A DNA stretch of 7,414 nt from the NCBI GenBank assembly GCA_028279265.1, contig JANQOC010000671.1, forward strand, positions 1-7,414, written 5' to 3'. The stretch is from Hyphomicrobiales bacterium. Its GTDB lineage: Bacteria; Pseudomonadota; Alphaproteobacteria; Rhizobiales; CAYWUX01. Positions 1-6,167 of this stretch are shown here, one piece after another; the stretch's first letter is position 1; every line of letters begins with the position of its first letter. Under the pieces are notes generated by a model that did no database searches, had not been told where the DNA came from, and saw only the letters and a program-made list of their open reading frames with translations. A program made the position numbers and the translations under genes.

Positions 1-831
1 CTGGTTGCCGCGGCGGACGAACCTGAAGAAATGAATTTTCTGAGGAAACATGCCCTGGCCTACATGGCGGCCAATGATTGTGATCTAAACACCGCATCAT
101 TGCGTGTGTTTTCCAATGCTGAAGGCGCTTACGGTTCGAACGTCAATCACCTGATCGACAGTAGCTGCTGGTCAGATGACAGCGAACTTGCGGATACTTA
201 TCAAAATCGAAAATGCTTTGCTTATGACGGCGATGGCAAACCGGTCAAACAAACGGAGCTGCTCAGAAGCATTCTTGGCAATGTGGAGTTGTCCTATCAG
301 AACCTGGAATCCGTTGAACTGGGCATCACGACGATTGACCACTATTTCGATACTCTCGGGGGCATCGGTCGAGTTGTAAAACAAGTTCAGGGAGAAGACG
401 TCCCCGTTTATATCGGTGACCAGACCCGCGGCACGGCAAAAGTCCGCACCCTGAATGAACAGGTTGCCCTGGAAACCCGTACCCGAACCCTCAATCCCAA
501 ATGGTATGAGGGCATGCTGGATCATGGATATGAGGGTGTGCGGCAAATCGAGGCCCAGATAACAAACACAATGGGATGGTCGGCAACAACAGGACAGGTG
601 GATTCCTGGATCTATCAGCAAATCACCGACACATATGTCCTTGACGATGAAATGAGAGAGCGGCTCGCCAATTTGAACTCCAAAGCTTCGGCAAAACTCG
701 CCAATCGCCTTTTGGAAGCTCATGATCGGCGTTTCTGGTCCGCCGACGAAGAAACTCTTGAGGCCCTGCATCAGGCCACCGAAGCACTGGAAGACAGGCT
801 TGAAGGCGTTACCGACAGCGCCGCAGCCTGA
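1..831 (+). CDS. bchH: Magnesium chelatase subunit H, C-terminal part (5' end outside the window)
   Basis: This is the porphyrin-binding catalytic subunit of Mg-chelatase. With BchI and BchD it inserts Mg2+ into protoporphyrin IX in an ATP-dependent step, the first committed to bacteriochlorophyll. The reading frame is open from base 1, so the ATG at 31 is an internal methionine and only about the last 276 residues of a protein of roughly 1,200 are visible. Family signatures in this fragment are SNAEGAYGSN (about residues 38-47), ESVELGITTIDHYFDTLGG (about 103-121), LNPKWYEGML (about 164-173) and MGWSATTGQV (about 191-200). The protein ends in a charged tail. The stop at 829-831 lies 17 bases before bchL, which follows bchH in most alphaproteobacterial clusters. 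The aerobic cobalt chelatase subunit CobN is related, but the bchL/bchM context and the motifs favour BchH. I see no frameshift in the visible part. Confidence 0.97.
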   Translation: MVAAADEPEEMNFLRKHALAYMAANDCDLNTASLRVFSNAEGAYGSNVNHLIDSSCWSDDSELADTYQNRKCFAYDGDGKPVKQTELLRSILGNVELSYQNLESVELGITTIDHYFDTLGGIGRVVKQVQGEDVPVYIGDQTRGTAKVRTLNEQVALETRTRTLNPKWYEGMLDHGYEGVRQIEAQITNTMGWSATTGQVDSWIYQQITDTYVLDDEMRERLANLNSKASAKLANRLLEAHDRRFWSADEETLEALHQATEALEDRLEGVTDSAAA

Positions 832-848
832 CGATAAACGAGGAAAAT

Positions 849-1766
849 ATGACGGAACTACCGCTGCAAAACACACTTGTCAAATCGAGTAACCTCGTCA
901 GCAGAGCCGACGGCGAAGGCAGTGTTCAGGTTAAGCTGGATCCCAAGCTGGAAATCGGTACGGCGAAAGTTTTTTCGGTCTACGGCAAAGGCGGAATTGG
1001 CAAAAGCACGACCTCTTCCAACCTGTCCGCTGCATTCTCGAAGCTTGGAAAACGGGTTCTTCAGATCGGTTGTGATCCCAAGCATGACTCGACGTTTACC
1101 CTAACCAAGAAACTCGTGCCAACCGTTATCGATGCGCTTGAATCCGTCGATTTTCATTCCGAAGAACTGCGTATCGAAGACTTTGTTTATGAAGGTTACA
1201 ACGGCGTTATGTGCGTGGAAGCGGGCGGCCCACCTGCAGGTACGGGATGTGGCGGATATGTCGTCGGGCAAACGGTCAAACTGCTCAAGGAGCACCATCT
1301 CCTGGAAGATACGGATGTTGTGATTTTTGACGTTCTTGGTGACGTGGTGTGCGGCGGCTTTGCCTCCCCGCTTCAGCATGCGGACCGGGCACTGATCGTT
1401 ACGGCCAATGATTTCGATTCCATTTTTGCCATGAACCGTATCGTTGCCGCCATAACGGCCAAATCCAAGAACTATGATGTCCGGCTGGCAGGCGTTATCG
1501 CCAACCGCAGTGTCGACACCGATGAAATCGACCGTTTCAACGATCACATCGGTTTGCAGCGTCTCGCACATTTCCCCGACTTGGATGTTATCCGGCGCAG
1601 CCGTTTGAAAAAAATGACTTTGTTTGAAATGGACACTTCTCCAGAACTGGAGGCTGTTCAAAATGAATATTTGCGTCTCGCAGCGCTGCTCTGGAAGGGA
1701 ACCGATCCGCTGATTGCGGAACCTATGAAGGACAGAGAGATTTTTGACTTTCTGGGATTTGACTGA
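849..1766 (+). CDS. bchL: Light-independent protochlorophyllide reductase, iron-sulfur ATP-binding protein
   Basis: BchL is the NifH-like reductase of dark-operative protochlorophyllide oxidoreductase. Its homodimer holds one [4Fe-4S] cluster between the subunits and passes electrons, with ATP hydrolysis, to the BchN-BchB component, which reduces ring D of protochlorophyllide. The 305-residue protein shows the Walker A loop GKGGIGKST at 46-54 and the CDPKHDST motif at 75-82. Its two likely cluster ligands are Cys134 (in GTGCGGYV) and Cys168 (in DVVCGGFA); the 34-residue spacing is as in NifH/BchL proteins. The nucleotide-responsive DVLGD segment is at 161-165. Length is normal, with the N-terminal extension of about 40 residues usual for BchL relative to NifH. 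The start at 849 has GAGG at 840-843, five bases upstream. The stop codon shares its last A with the bchM start (TGATG). bchN and bchB are not in the window and would be expected upstream of bchH. Confidence 0.98.
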   Translation: MTELPLQNTLVKSSNLVSRADGEGSVQVKLDPKLEIGTAKVFSVYGKGGIGKSTTSSNLSAAFSKLGKRVLQIGCDPKHDSTFTLTKKLVPTVIDALESVDFHSEELRIEDFVYEGYNGVMCVEAGGPPAGTGCGGYVVGQTVKLLKEHHLLEDTDVVIFDVLGDVVCGGFASPLQHADRALIVTANDFDSIFAMNRIVAAITAKSKNYDVRLAGVIANRSVDTDEIDRFNDHIGLQRLAHFPDLDVIRRSRLKKMTLFEMDTSPELEAVQNEYLRLAALLWKGTDPLIAEPMKDREIFDFLGFD

Positions 1767-2464
1767 TGGCAGAAGCTTCCTACAAACAGCGACGCAATCA
1801 GCTCGAGACATTTTTTGACGAGACGGCATTGGATGCCTGGTCAAAATTGACGTCCGATGCCCCGGTGAGTCGTATTCGCCAGACTGTCCGTGAAGGGCGC
1901 AACCTCATGCGTTCTACGTTTATGAACTGGTTGCCATCGGATCTGAAGGGTAAACGTATACTGGATGCCGGATGCGGAACCGGCAGCCTGGCTGTTGAAA
2001 TGGCTCTTCGCGGCGCCTCGGTTGTCGCCGTGGATATTTCTCCCAATCTCATAGACATTGCCAGGTCTAGAGCGCCGTCATTTGTGGGAACGTCAGGCGT
2101 CGAATTCCATGCCGGTGATTTCATAGACCCCGAATTTGGACAGTTCGATTATATCGTCGCCCTGGATTCTTTGATCCACTATTCTCTGCACCAGGTCCTG
2201 GATATTCTTGCCGGTTTTCAGGATCGAACCAATCAATCCGTTATCTTTACATTCGCTCCGCGAACACCGGCACTGGCGGTTATGCATGGAGCCGGCAAGC
2301 TTTTCCCGAAACAGGACCGGGCCCCGAGAATTGCACCCATCAGCGAAACTGAATTGCGGGACAATCTTACGACGCGCGCGGAATTCGAAGACTGGGAGGT
2401 CATGCGAACAGTTCGCATCTCCCGAGGATTCTACAAGTCCCAGGCCATGGAGCTCAGCAACTGA
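1766..2464 (+). CDS. bchM: Magnesium-protoporphyrin IX O-methyltransferase
   Basis: BchM transfers a methyl group from S-adenosylmethionine to the ring C propionate of Mg-protoporphyrin IX, giving the monomethyl ester that is the substrate of the cyclase AcsF encoded downstream. The 232-residue protein has a class I (Rossmann-fold) methyltransferase core: motif I RILDAGCGTG at 64-73, an acidic residue ending strand 2 at Asp90 in VVAVD, and a motif III/IV-like DYIVALDSLIHY segment at about 128-139. An N-terminal helical stretch (about 1-55) typical of BchM/ChlM precedes it. The start overlaps the bchL stop by one base and has only a weak GGGA at 1754-1757, so translation is probably coupled to bchL. 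The stop overlaps the lhaA start in the same way. Position directly after bchL is the standard arrangement and distinguishes it from generic methyltransferases such as UbiG. Confidence 0.96.
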   Translation: MAEASYKQRRNQLETFFDETALDAWSKLTSDAPVSRIRQTVREGRNLMRSTFMNWLPSDLKGKRILDAGCGTGSLAVEMALRGASVVAVDISPNLIDIARSRAPSFVGTSGVEFHAGDFIDPEFGQFDYIVALDSLIHYSLHQVLDILAGFQDRTNQSVIFTFAPRTPALAVMHGAGKLFPKQDRAPRIAPISETELRDNLTTRAEFEDWEVMRTVRISRGFYKSQAMELSN

Positions 2465-3897
2465 TGCAGAACTTCAGCGACAAAATATCCCAGACATGGC
2501 GGACACTGAGGCCGGCTTATTTGCCGTTTGCCAATGCAGTGACACCTGAATTGCCATTGGGACGTCTGATGCGCCTGTCGCTGTTTCAAGTAACCGTAGG
2601 TATGGCGGTGGTCCTGATCACCGGAACACTGAACCGTGTGATGATTGTCGAACTCGGCGTTTTCGCCTGGCTTGTGTCCTCCATGGTCGCCCTTCCCCTT
2701 ATCCTGGCGCCGATGCGTGCGCTCATCGGATTTCGTTCTGATGTCCACCGTTCCTACATCGGCTGGAAACGGGTCCCTTATATCTGGTTTGGTTCACTTC
2801 TACAGTTCGGCGGATTTGCGATTATGCCGTTTGCCTTGCTCGTCCTCTCCGATGCCGCCAATGGTCCGGTCTGGGCAGGACAAGTTGGGGCCGCACTGGC
2901 GTTTTTGCTCGTCGGCTTTGGAATCCATATGACCCAAACCGCCGGGTTGGCTCTGGCGACGGATCTCGCTGACGAAAAGTCCCGGCCCCAGGTTGTGGCC
3001 CTGCTTTACACGATGCTCCTTGTAGGCATGGTCGTGAGTGCCCTGGTATTCGGATATCTTTTAAACGATTTCAGTCAGATCAAGTTGATTCAAGTGATCC
3101 AGGGTGCCGCGGTGTTGACAATGGTATTGAACATCATTGCCCTTTGGAAACAAGAAACAATCGACCCGTCCCAGACATTGCCCACGAAACCTCGTCCCGA
3201 ATTCTTGTCGGCGTGGAAGGAATTCCGCAGAGTCGGCCGCGCTACGCGCATGCTTGTCAGCGTCGGTCTGGGAACTGCCGCCTTTACAATGCAGGACATC
3301 TTGCTCGAGCCTTATGGCGGCGAGATATTGGATATGTCCGTGGCCGCGACAACAATGCTGACGGCATTGCTGGCCGCGGGTACACTTCTTGGCCTGGTCA
3401 TAGCCGCGTGTGCACTGACCAATGGCAGCGATCCCTATCGGTTTGCGGCTTTCGGAGTGATGATCGGCATCATTGCGTTCAGCCTTGTCATACTTGCCGG
3501 AACCTTTGGCTCCAAGTTCATCTTTTACTGCGGCACCATTCTCATCGGACTGGGCGCAGGATTGTTCGCGGTCGGAACTCTGACCGCTGTAATGGATTAT
3601 GCAAAGGACGGATTTGGCGGCCTGGCTCTGGGGGCCTGGGGCGCTGTACAGGCCACGGCAACAGGATGCGCCATTGCCCTGGGTGGCAGCATTCGTGACG
3701 GGGTAACGGCTATCTCTTCGACCGGGGCCCTGGGGACGACTTTTCAGGATCCCGTATTTGGCTATTCAGTCGTTTATCACTTTGAGATTTTGCTTTGCTT
3801 TGCAACTTTGGTGGCAATCGGGCCGCTGGTTCGCTACGGACATCAAAGAACAAAAGCGGAGGCGGAAAAATTTGGTTTGGCGGAATTTCCCGGTTGA
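2464..3897 (+). CDS. lhaA: Light-harvesting 1 assembly protein LhaA (PucC-like, BCD family of MFS)
   Basis: This is a 477-residue polytopic inner-membrane protein of the bacteriochlorophyll delivery branch of the major facilitator superfamily. LhaA is needed for LH1 antenna assembly in Rhodobacter and is thought to act with pigment synthase and the translocon. Many hydrophobic segments are visible, for example about 41-55, 64-82, 107-127, 140-166, 178-200, 208-227, 293-317, 327-347, 353-377, 386-407 and 434-455, which is consistent with about 12 transmembrane helices. Family signatures are LNRVMIVELGV (56-66), RALIGFRSDVHRS (85-97), GWKRVPYIWFG (100-110) and QDILLEPYGGEIL (277-289). The start shares one base with the bchM stop (TGATG) and has GGAG at 2448-2451. 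PucC, the LH2 paralogue, is the main alternative, but the position between bchM and puhA is that of lhaA. Confidence 0.94.
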   Translation: MQNFSDKISQTWRTLRPAYLPFANAVTPELPLGRLMRLSLFQVTVGMAVVLITGTLNRVMIVELGVFAWLVSSMVALPLILAPMRALIGFRSDVHRSYIGWKRVPYIWFGSLLQFGGFAIMPFALLVLSDAANGPVWAGQVGAALAFLLVGFGIHMTQTAGLALATDLADEKSRPQVVALLYTMLLVGMVVSALVFGYLLNDFSQIKLIQVIQGAAVLTMVLNIIALWKQETIDPSQTLPTKPRPEFLSAWKEFRRVGRATRMLVSVGLGTAAFTMQDILLEPYGGEILDMSVAATTMLTALLAAGTLLGLVIAACALTNGSDPYRFAAFGVMIGIIAFSLVILAGTFGSKFIFYCGTILIGLGAGLFAVGTLTAVMDYAKDGFGGLALGAWGAVQATATGCAIALGGSIRDGVTAISSTGALGTTFQDPVFGYSVVYHFEILLCFATLVAIGPLVRYGHQRTKAEAEKFGLAEFPG

Positions 3898-3908
3898 ACC
3901 AATTGAAT

Positions 3909-3913
3909 GGAGG
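3909..3913 (+). promoter_or_regulatory. Ribosome binding site that decides the puhA start
   Basis: GGAGG lies five bases before the ATG at 3919. It overlaps the last base of an in-frame upstream ATG at 3907, so it cannot serve that codon. No other purine-rich Shine-Dalgarno stretch precedes 3907. This supports initiation at 3919. Confidence 0.85.
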
Positions 3914-3918
3914 TTGCT

Positions 3919-4695
3919 ATGGAAGTCGGAGCGATTATTGGGAATATCGATGTCGCACAAGTGGAGCTCTATATTTTCTGGATATTTTTCGCCGGGCTTA
4001 TCATTTATCTGCGCAGGGAAGACCGGCGAGAAGGGTACCCGGTGATTTCCGAGGTCACCGGAAAACCGGAACCCCAGGGCTGGCTATTCATTCCAGAGCC
4101 CAAATATTTTCGCGTCCCACACGAAGATAAACCCGTGACTCATAGCCGGCCTGATACGCGCGAACCAAAAGCAAAGCCTGCCGAAGGCTGGTCCGGCGCT
4201 CCCCTGATTCCAACCGGTGATCCCATGGTCGACGCGGTTGGCCCCGCAGCCTATGCGGAACGAGAAGACGTCCCCGATTGGGACCTCGAAGGACATCCAA
4301 GGATCGCCCCCTTGAGGATCGCCAGGGATTATTCTGTCCTGGACAATGATCCGGACCCGAGGGGCATGCGTGTTGTCGGTGGCGACAACAAGCCGGCGGG
4401 AACGGTCAAAGATGTCTGGATCGACAAGACCGAGTTTCTTATCCGCTATCTGGAAGTTGAGCTGGACAGCAAAGCCGGTGGCGGAACCGTGCTCCTTCCC
4501 ATGCCTTTTGCGAGGGTGAAGACCTATATCCGTCCACAAGTTAAGGTACAGAGTATCTACGCAAAACATTTCGCCAATGTTCCCAAGCTGAAAAATCCTG
4601 ACCAGGTCACCAAGCTCGAAGAAGATATGATCAGCGCCTATTACGGTGGTGGACAGCTTTATGCCGACCCGATGAGACAGGAGCCCATTCTATGA
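3919..4695 (+). CDS. puhA: Photosynthetic reaction centre H subunit
   Basis: PuhA caps the cytoplasmic face of the type II reaction centre, stabilises the L and M subunits and provides the proton path to QB. From the ATG at 3919 it has 258 residues, close to the roughly 260 of known H subunits; starting at 3907 would add MEVA in front. A single membrane helix at about 12-31 (QVELYIFWIFFAGLIIYL) is followed by LRREDRREGYP (31-41), as in Blastochloris/Rhodopseudomonas-type H proteins. The cytoplasmic PRC-barrel domain shows PTGDPMVDAVGPAAY (98-112), VKDVWIDK (163-170), RYLEVEL (176-182) and LEEDMISAYYGGGQLY (233-248). By motif alignment Glu179 probably corresponds to Glu173 of the Rhodobacter sphaeroides protein, a residue of the proton route. 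The gene lies 21 bases after lhaA. Its stop overlaps the puhB start (ATGA), which is consistent with coupled translation of the subunit and its assembly factors. Confidence 0.97.
   Translation: MEVGAIIGNIDVAQVELYIFWIFFAGLIIYLRREDRREGYPVISEVTGKPEPQGWLFIPEPKYFRVPHEDKPVTHSRPDTREPKAKPAEGWSGAPLIPTGDPMVDAVGPAAYAEREDVPDWDLEGHPRIAPLRIARDYSVLDNDPDPRGMRVVGGDNKPAGTVKDVWIDKTEFLIRYLEVELDSKAGGGTVLLPMPFARVKTYIRPQVKVQSIYAKHFANVPKLKNPDQVTKLEEDMISAYYGGGQLYADPMRQEPIL
4371..4390 (+). repeat. Perfect 8-bp inverted repeat with 4-base loop inside puhA
   Basis: TGTTGTCG and CGACAACA flank GTGG, giving a perfect hairpin in the puhA message over codons for about residues 151-158 (RVVGGDNK). About one such structure is expected by chance in a window of this size, and no U-run follows it, so it is not a terminator. 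The structure is certain; any function is not. Confidence 0.5.
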
Positions 4696-5369
4696 GTTCT
4701 TATGACTATGAACCGATTCCAGGTCTGCCTGGCAAACTCCCCCCTGGAGAGAGGGTCCTGTGGCGCGGCTCGCCCGACTGGACGGCAATGGCCCGGCGCA
4801 CCTTTCATACCCGTGTGATTAGCCTCTACTTTCTCATCCTGATCTGCTGGAAATTCGCGTCGCAGGTTTATGCAGGCATCCCCCTGGTAGAAAGCCTAAT
4901 TGGCACATTTTTGGTGATTCTGATTTCAACAATCGGACTGGCTATTTTGACAGGTTTTGCCTGGCTCTACAGTAGGACGACGATCTATACCATAACGAAT
5001 TCCCGGATCGTCATGCGCTTCGGCGTGGCTCTCCCTATGATGATAAACATTCCGCTGGTGCGTATCGAAAAAGCCGATTTGAAAACTTATCACAATGGAA
5101 CGGGAGATATTCCCGTAACGATCAATGATCGTGACAAGTTCGGCTATCTTCATCTGTGGCCTAATGTCCGGCCCTGGCAATTCAATCCGGTACAGCCCAT
5201 GATCCGCAATATCAAGAATAGCGAGAAAGTCGCCAACATACTTGTTGAAGCCCTGTCATCGGTTCACGAGCGACAACAAGACCAGCAACACAATCAACTG
5301 GACCAAAAAGTGGAGAAAGAAGTTTCGGGCACATCGGGACAGCTTCGATCTCTCGAGACTGCTGCGTAA
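4692..5369 (+). CDS. puhB: Reaction centre assembly protein PuhB
   Basis: PuhB is an inner-membrane factor that promotes reaction-centre assembly in Rhodobacter, where its loss lowers RC and consequently RC-LH1 levels. The 225-residue product begins with a short cytoplasmic segment containing GERVLWRGSPDW (19-30), typical of the family. Two hydrophobic segments follow at about 43-60 and 68-93. After them comes a bacterial PH-like domain starting at YTITNSRIVMRFG (99-111) and running to about 190, with HLWPNVRPWQF at 154-164. The tail from about 192 is hydrophilic, rich in Gln, Asp and Glu, and looks unstructured or coiled. The start overlaps the puhA stop by four bases (ATGA) and has AGGAG at 4679-4683, eight bases upstream. 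The fold resembles generic YdbT-type bPH proteins, but the location after puhA makes PuhB secure. Confidence 0.94.
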   Translation: MSSYDYEPIPGLPGKLPPGERVLWRGSPDWTAMARRTFHTRVISLYFLILICWKFASQVYAGIPLVESLIGTFLVILISTIGLAILTGFAWLYSRTTIYTITNSRIVMRFGVALPMMINIPLVRIEKADLKTYHNGTGDIPVTINDRDKFGYLHLWPNVRPWQFNPVQPMIRNIKNSEKVANILVEALSSVHERQQDQQHNQLDQKVEKEVSGTSGQLRSLETAA

Positions 5370-5377
5370 ATATAGCT

Positions 5378-5845
5378 ATGACTGTCGAACACGAACATAA
5401 ACCGGAACCGCTGCCCAGACTGGCCCTGATCGCTGTGGCACTACTCGTCGTTGTCACAATAATTTTCAGCGCCGTCGGACACAAACAGAATATTGGTACA
5501 CTGCGGATGCCCCAGATGGAGCCTGCCGAGGAACGAACAATAAGCTTCAAGGACCGCAATGACGGTGCAGTGGTCGTTTATGACTCCCGGATTGCACAAA
5601 TCATTCAGGTCCTTGAGCCCGGCACCAACGGTTTTCTCAGGGGAGTCATGCGTGGCTTTGCCCGGGATCGAAGATCAAGAGGTATCGATTCGACACCTCC
5701 ATTCCGTCTCAGTCGATTACACGATGGGCGACTGTTTATCGAGGATCCGCAGACGGGAAGAGTTGTCGACCTGGGTGCATTTGGGGAAACGAACCTGCGC
5801 GTATTTATGGGACTATTTGAGTCAAAGGGGTCCGCTGATGGATAG
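5378..5845 (+). CDS. puhC: Photosynthetic complex assembly protein PuhC
   Basis: PuhC is a small membrane-anchored protein needed for normal RC-LH1 organisation in Rhodobacter; its biochemical action is not well defined. The product has 155 residues: a short N-terminal segment, one membrane helix at about 14-33 (RLALIAVALLVVVTIIFSAV), and then a soluble domain, probably periplasmic. Recognisable family elements are the EERTISFKDRNDGAVVVYD region (51-69), GTNGFLRGVMRGFARDRR (82-99) and PPFRLSRLHDGRLFI (107-121), then DLGAFGETNLRVF (131-143). The gene starts eight bases after the puhB stop. I see no clear Shine-Dalgarno sequence before the ATG at 5378, so reinitiation after puhB is likely. Its last eight bases overlap the proposed start of the next gene. 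Confidence 0.93.
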   Translation: MTVEHEHKPEPLPRLALIAVALLVVVTIIFSAVGHKQNIGTLRMPQMEPAEERTISFKDRNDGAVVVYDSRIAQIIQVLEPGTNGFLRGVMRGFARDRRSRGIDSTPPFRLSRLHDGRLFIEDPQTGRVVDLGAFGETNLRVFMGLFESKGSADG

Positions 5846-6167
5846 AAGCCTAACACTAGAAAATTCTTCGGGAATTGCCATGTCACAAAGCCGGATTGAA
5901 GTCCCCTGCAAGGTCTTTGTCTCGAACACATTCGAGAGCCTTTACACTGCCGTCGACTTCGAACAGGACATTCAGATCCATCCGGGTGACGAAGTCATCG
6001 TGCACGGAGCACCGATCCAAGTCCCCTATGGAGAGACGGCGGAGTTCCAGAGGCAGGCCACAATTATTCGGGCCGGCTGGCTGAAACGAGTATGGGTACG
6101 GCTAACCGGCAAACTGGAATTTATGGAGCTTTGTGAATTCAGCTTCTCGGAGAGGAGGAAGTTATGA
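5838..6167 (+). CDS. bciE: Small conserved photosynthesis-cluster protein, probable cyclase accessory protein BciE
   Basis: This 109-residue soluble protein has no signal peptide, membrane segment or catalytic motif that I can see. Visible features are PCKVFVSNTFESLYTAVDF (23-41), the HPGDEVIVHG loop (48-57), and a C-terminal half with IIRAGWLKRVWVRLTGKLE (76-94) and FMELCEFSFS (95-104). Proteins of this type are familiar between puhC and acsF in alphaproteobacterial clusters. Known work shows that alphaproteobacterial AcsF needs an extra subunit called BciE; identifying this gene with it rests on position, size and phylum, and is inference. The start at 5838 overlaps puhC by eight bases and has AAGGGG at 5825-5830, seven bases upstream. 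An alternative ATG at 5880 would give 95 residues but has a poorer site and leaves a gap. The stop overlaps acsF (ATGA), so the two are probably translated together. The frame is open further upstream, but that part lies inside puhC. Confidence 0.75.
   Translation: MDRSLTLENSSGIAMSQSRIEVPCKVFVSNTFESLYTAVDFEQDIQIHPGDEVIVHGAPIQVPYGETAEFQRQATIIRAGWLKRVWVRLTGKLEFMELCEFSFSERRKL
6151..6158 (+). promoter_or_regulatory. Strong ribosome binding site of acsF
   Basis: AGAGGAGG lies five bases before the acsF ATG at 6164, inside the last codons of the preceding gene. It is the longest match to the 16S rRNA 3' end seen in the window, which suggests that acsF is translated efficiently as well as being coupled to the upstream gene through the ATGA overlap. 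Confidence 0.85.

Noticed and set aside
1101..1844. A 247-codon open frame on the minus strand across bchL.
   Set aside because: It is antisense to an unambiguous BchL, has a low-complexity and Cys/His/Arg-rich translation with no family resemblance, and has no convincing ribosome site. The same applies to the minus-strand frames at 172-876 (over bchH) and 4084-4569 (over puhA).
3115..3120. TTGACA inside lhaA as a possible -35 element of an internal puhA promoter.
   Set aside because: No acceptable -10 hexamer occurs at 16-18 bases downstream (the sequence there is around TGCCCT). An internal promoter may exist, but this match does not establish it.
3144..3698. A 184-codon plus-strand frame inside lhaA.
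   Set aside because: It is a frame-shifted reading of the membrane protein LhaA, rich in Arg, His, Cys and Gly, with no recognisable domain. It is a shadow of the real gene.
4262..4276. A 15-base identical repeat (GAGAAGACGTCCCCG) shared by bchH (392-406) and puhA (4262-4276).
   Set aside because: Both copies are in coding sequence and encode similar but unrelated short stretches (EDVP). There is no further similarity at the flanks, so coincidence is the simplest explanation.
5559..5837. A longer version of the small gene before acsF, starting at 5559.
   Set aside because: The extra residues are an out-of-frame reading of puhC with no plausible sequence. The ATG at 5838 has a ribosome site and gives the small conserved protein expected here.
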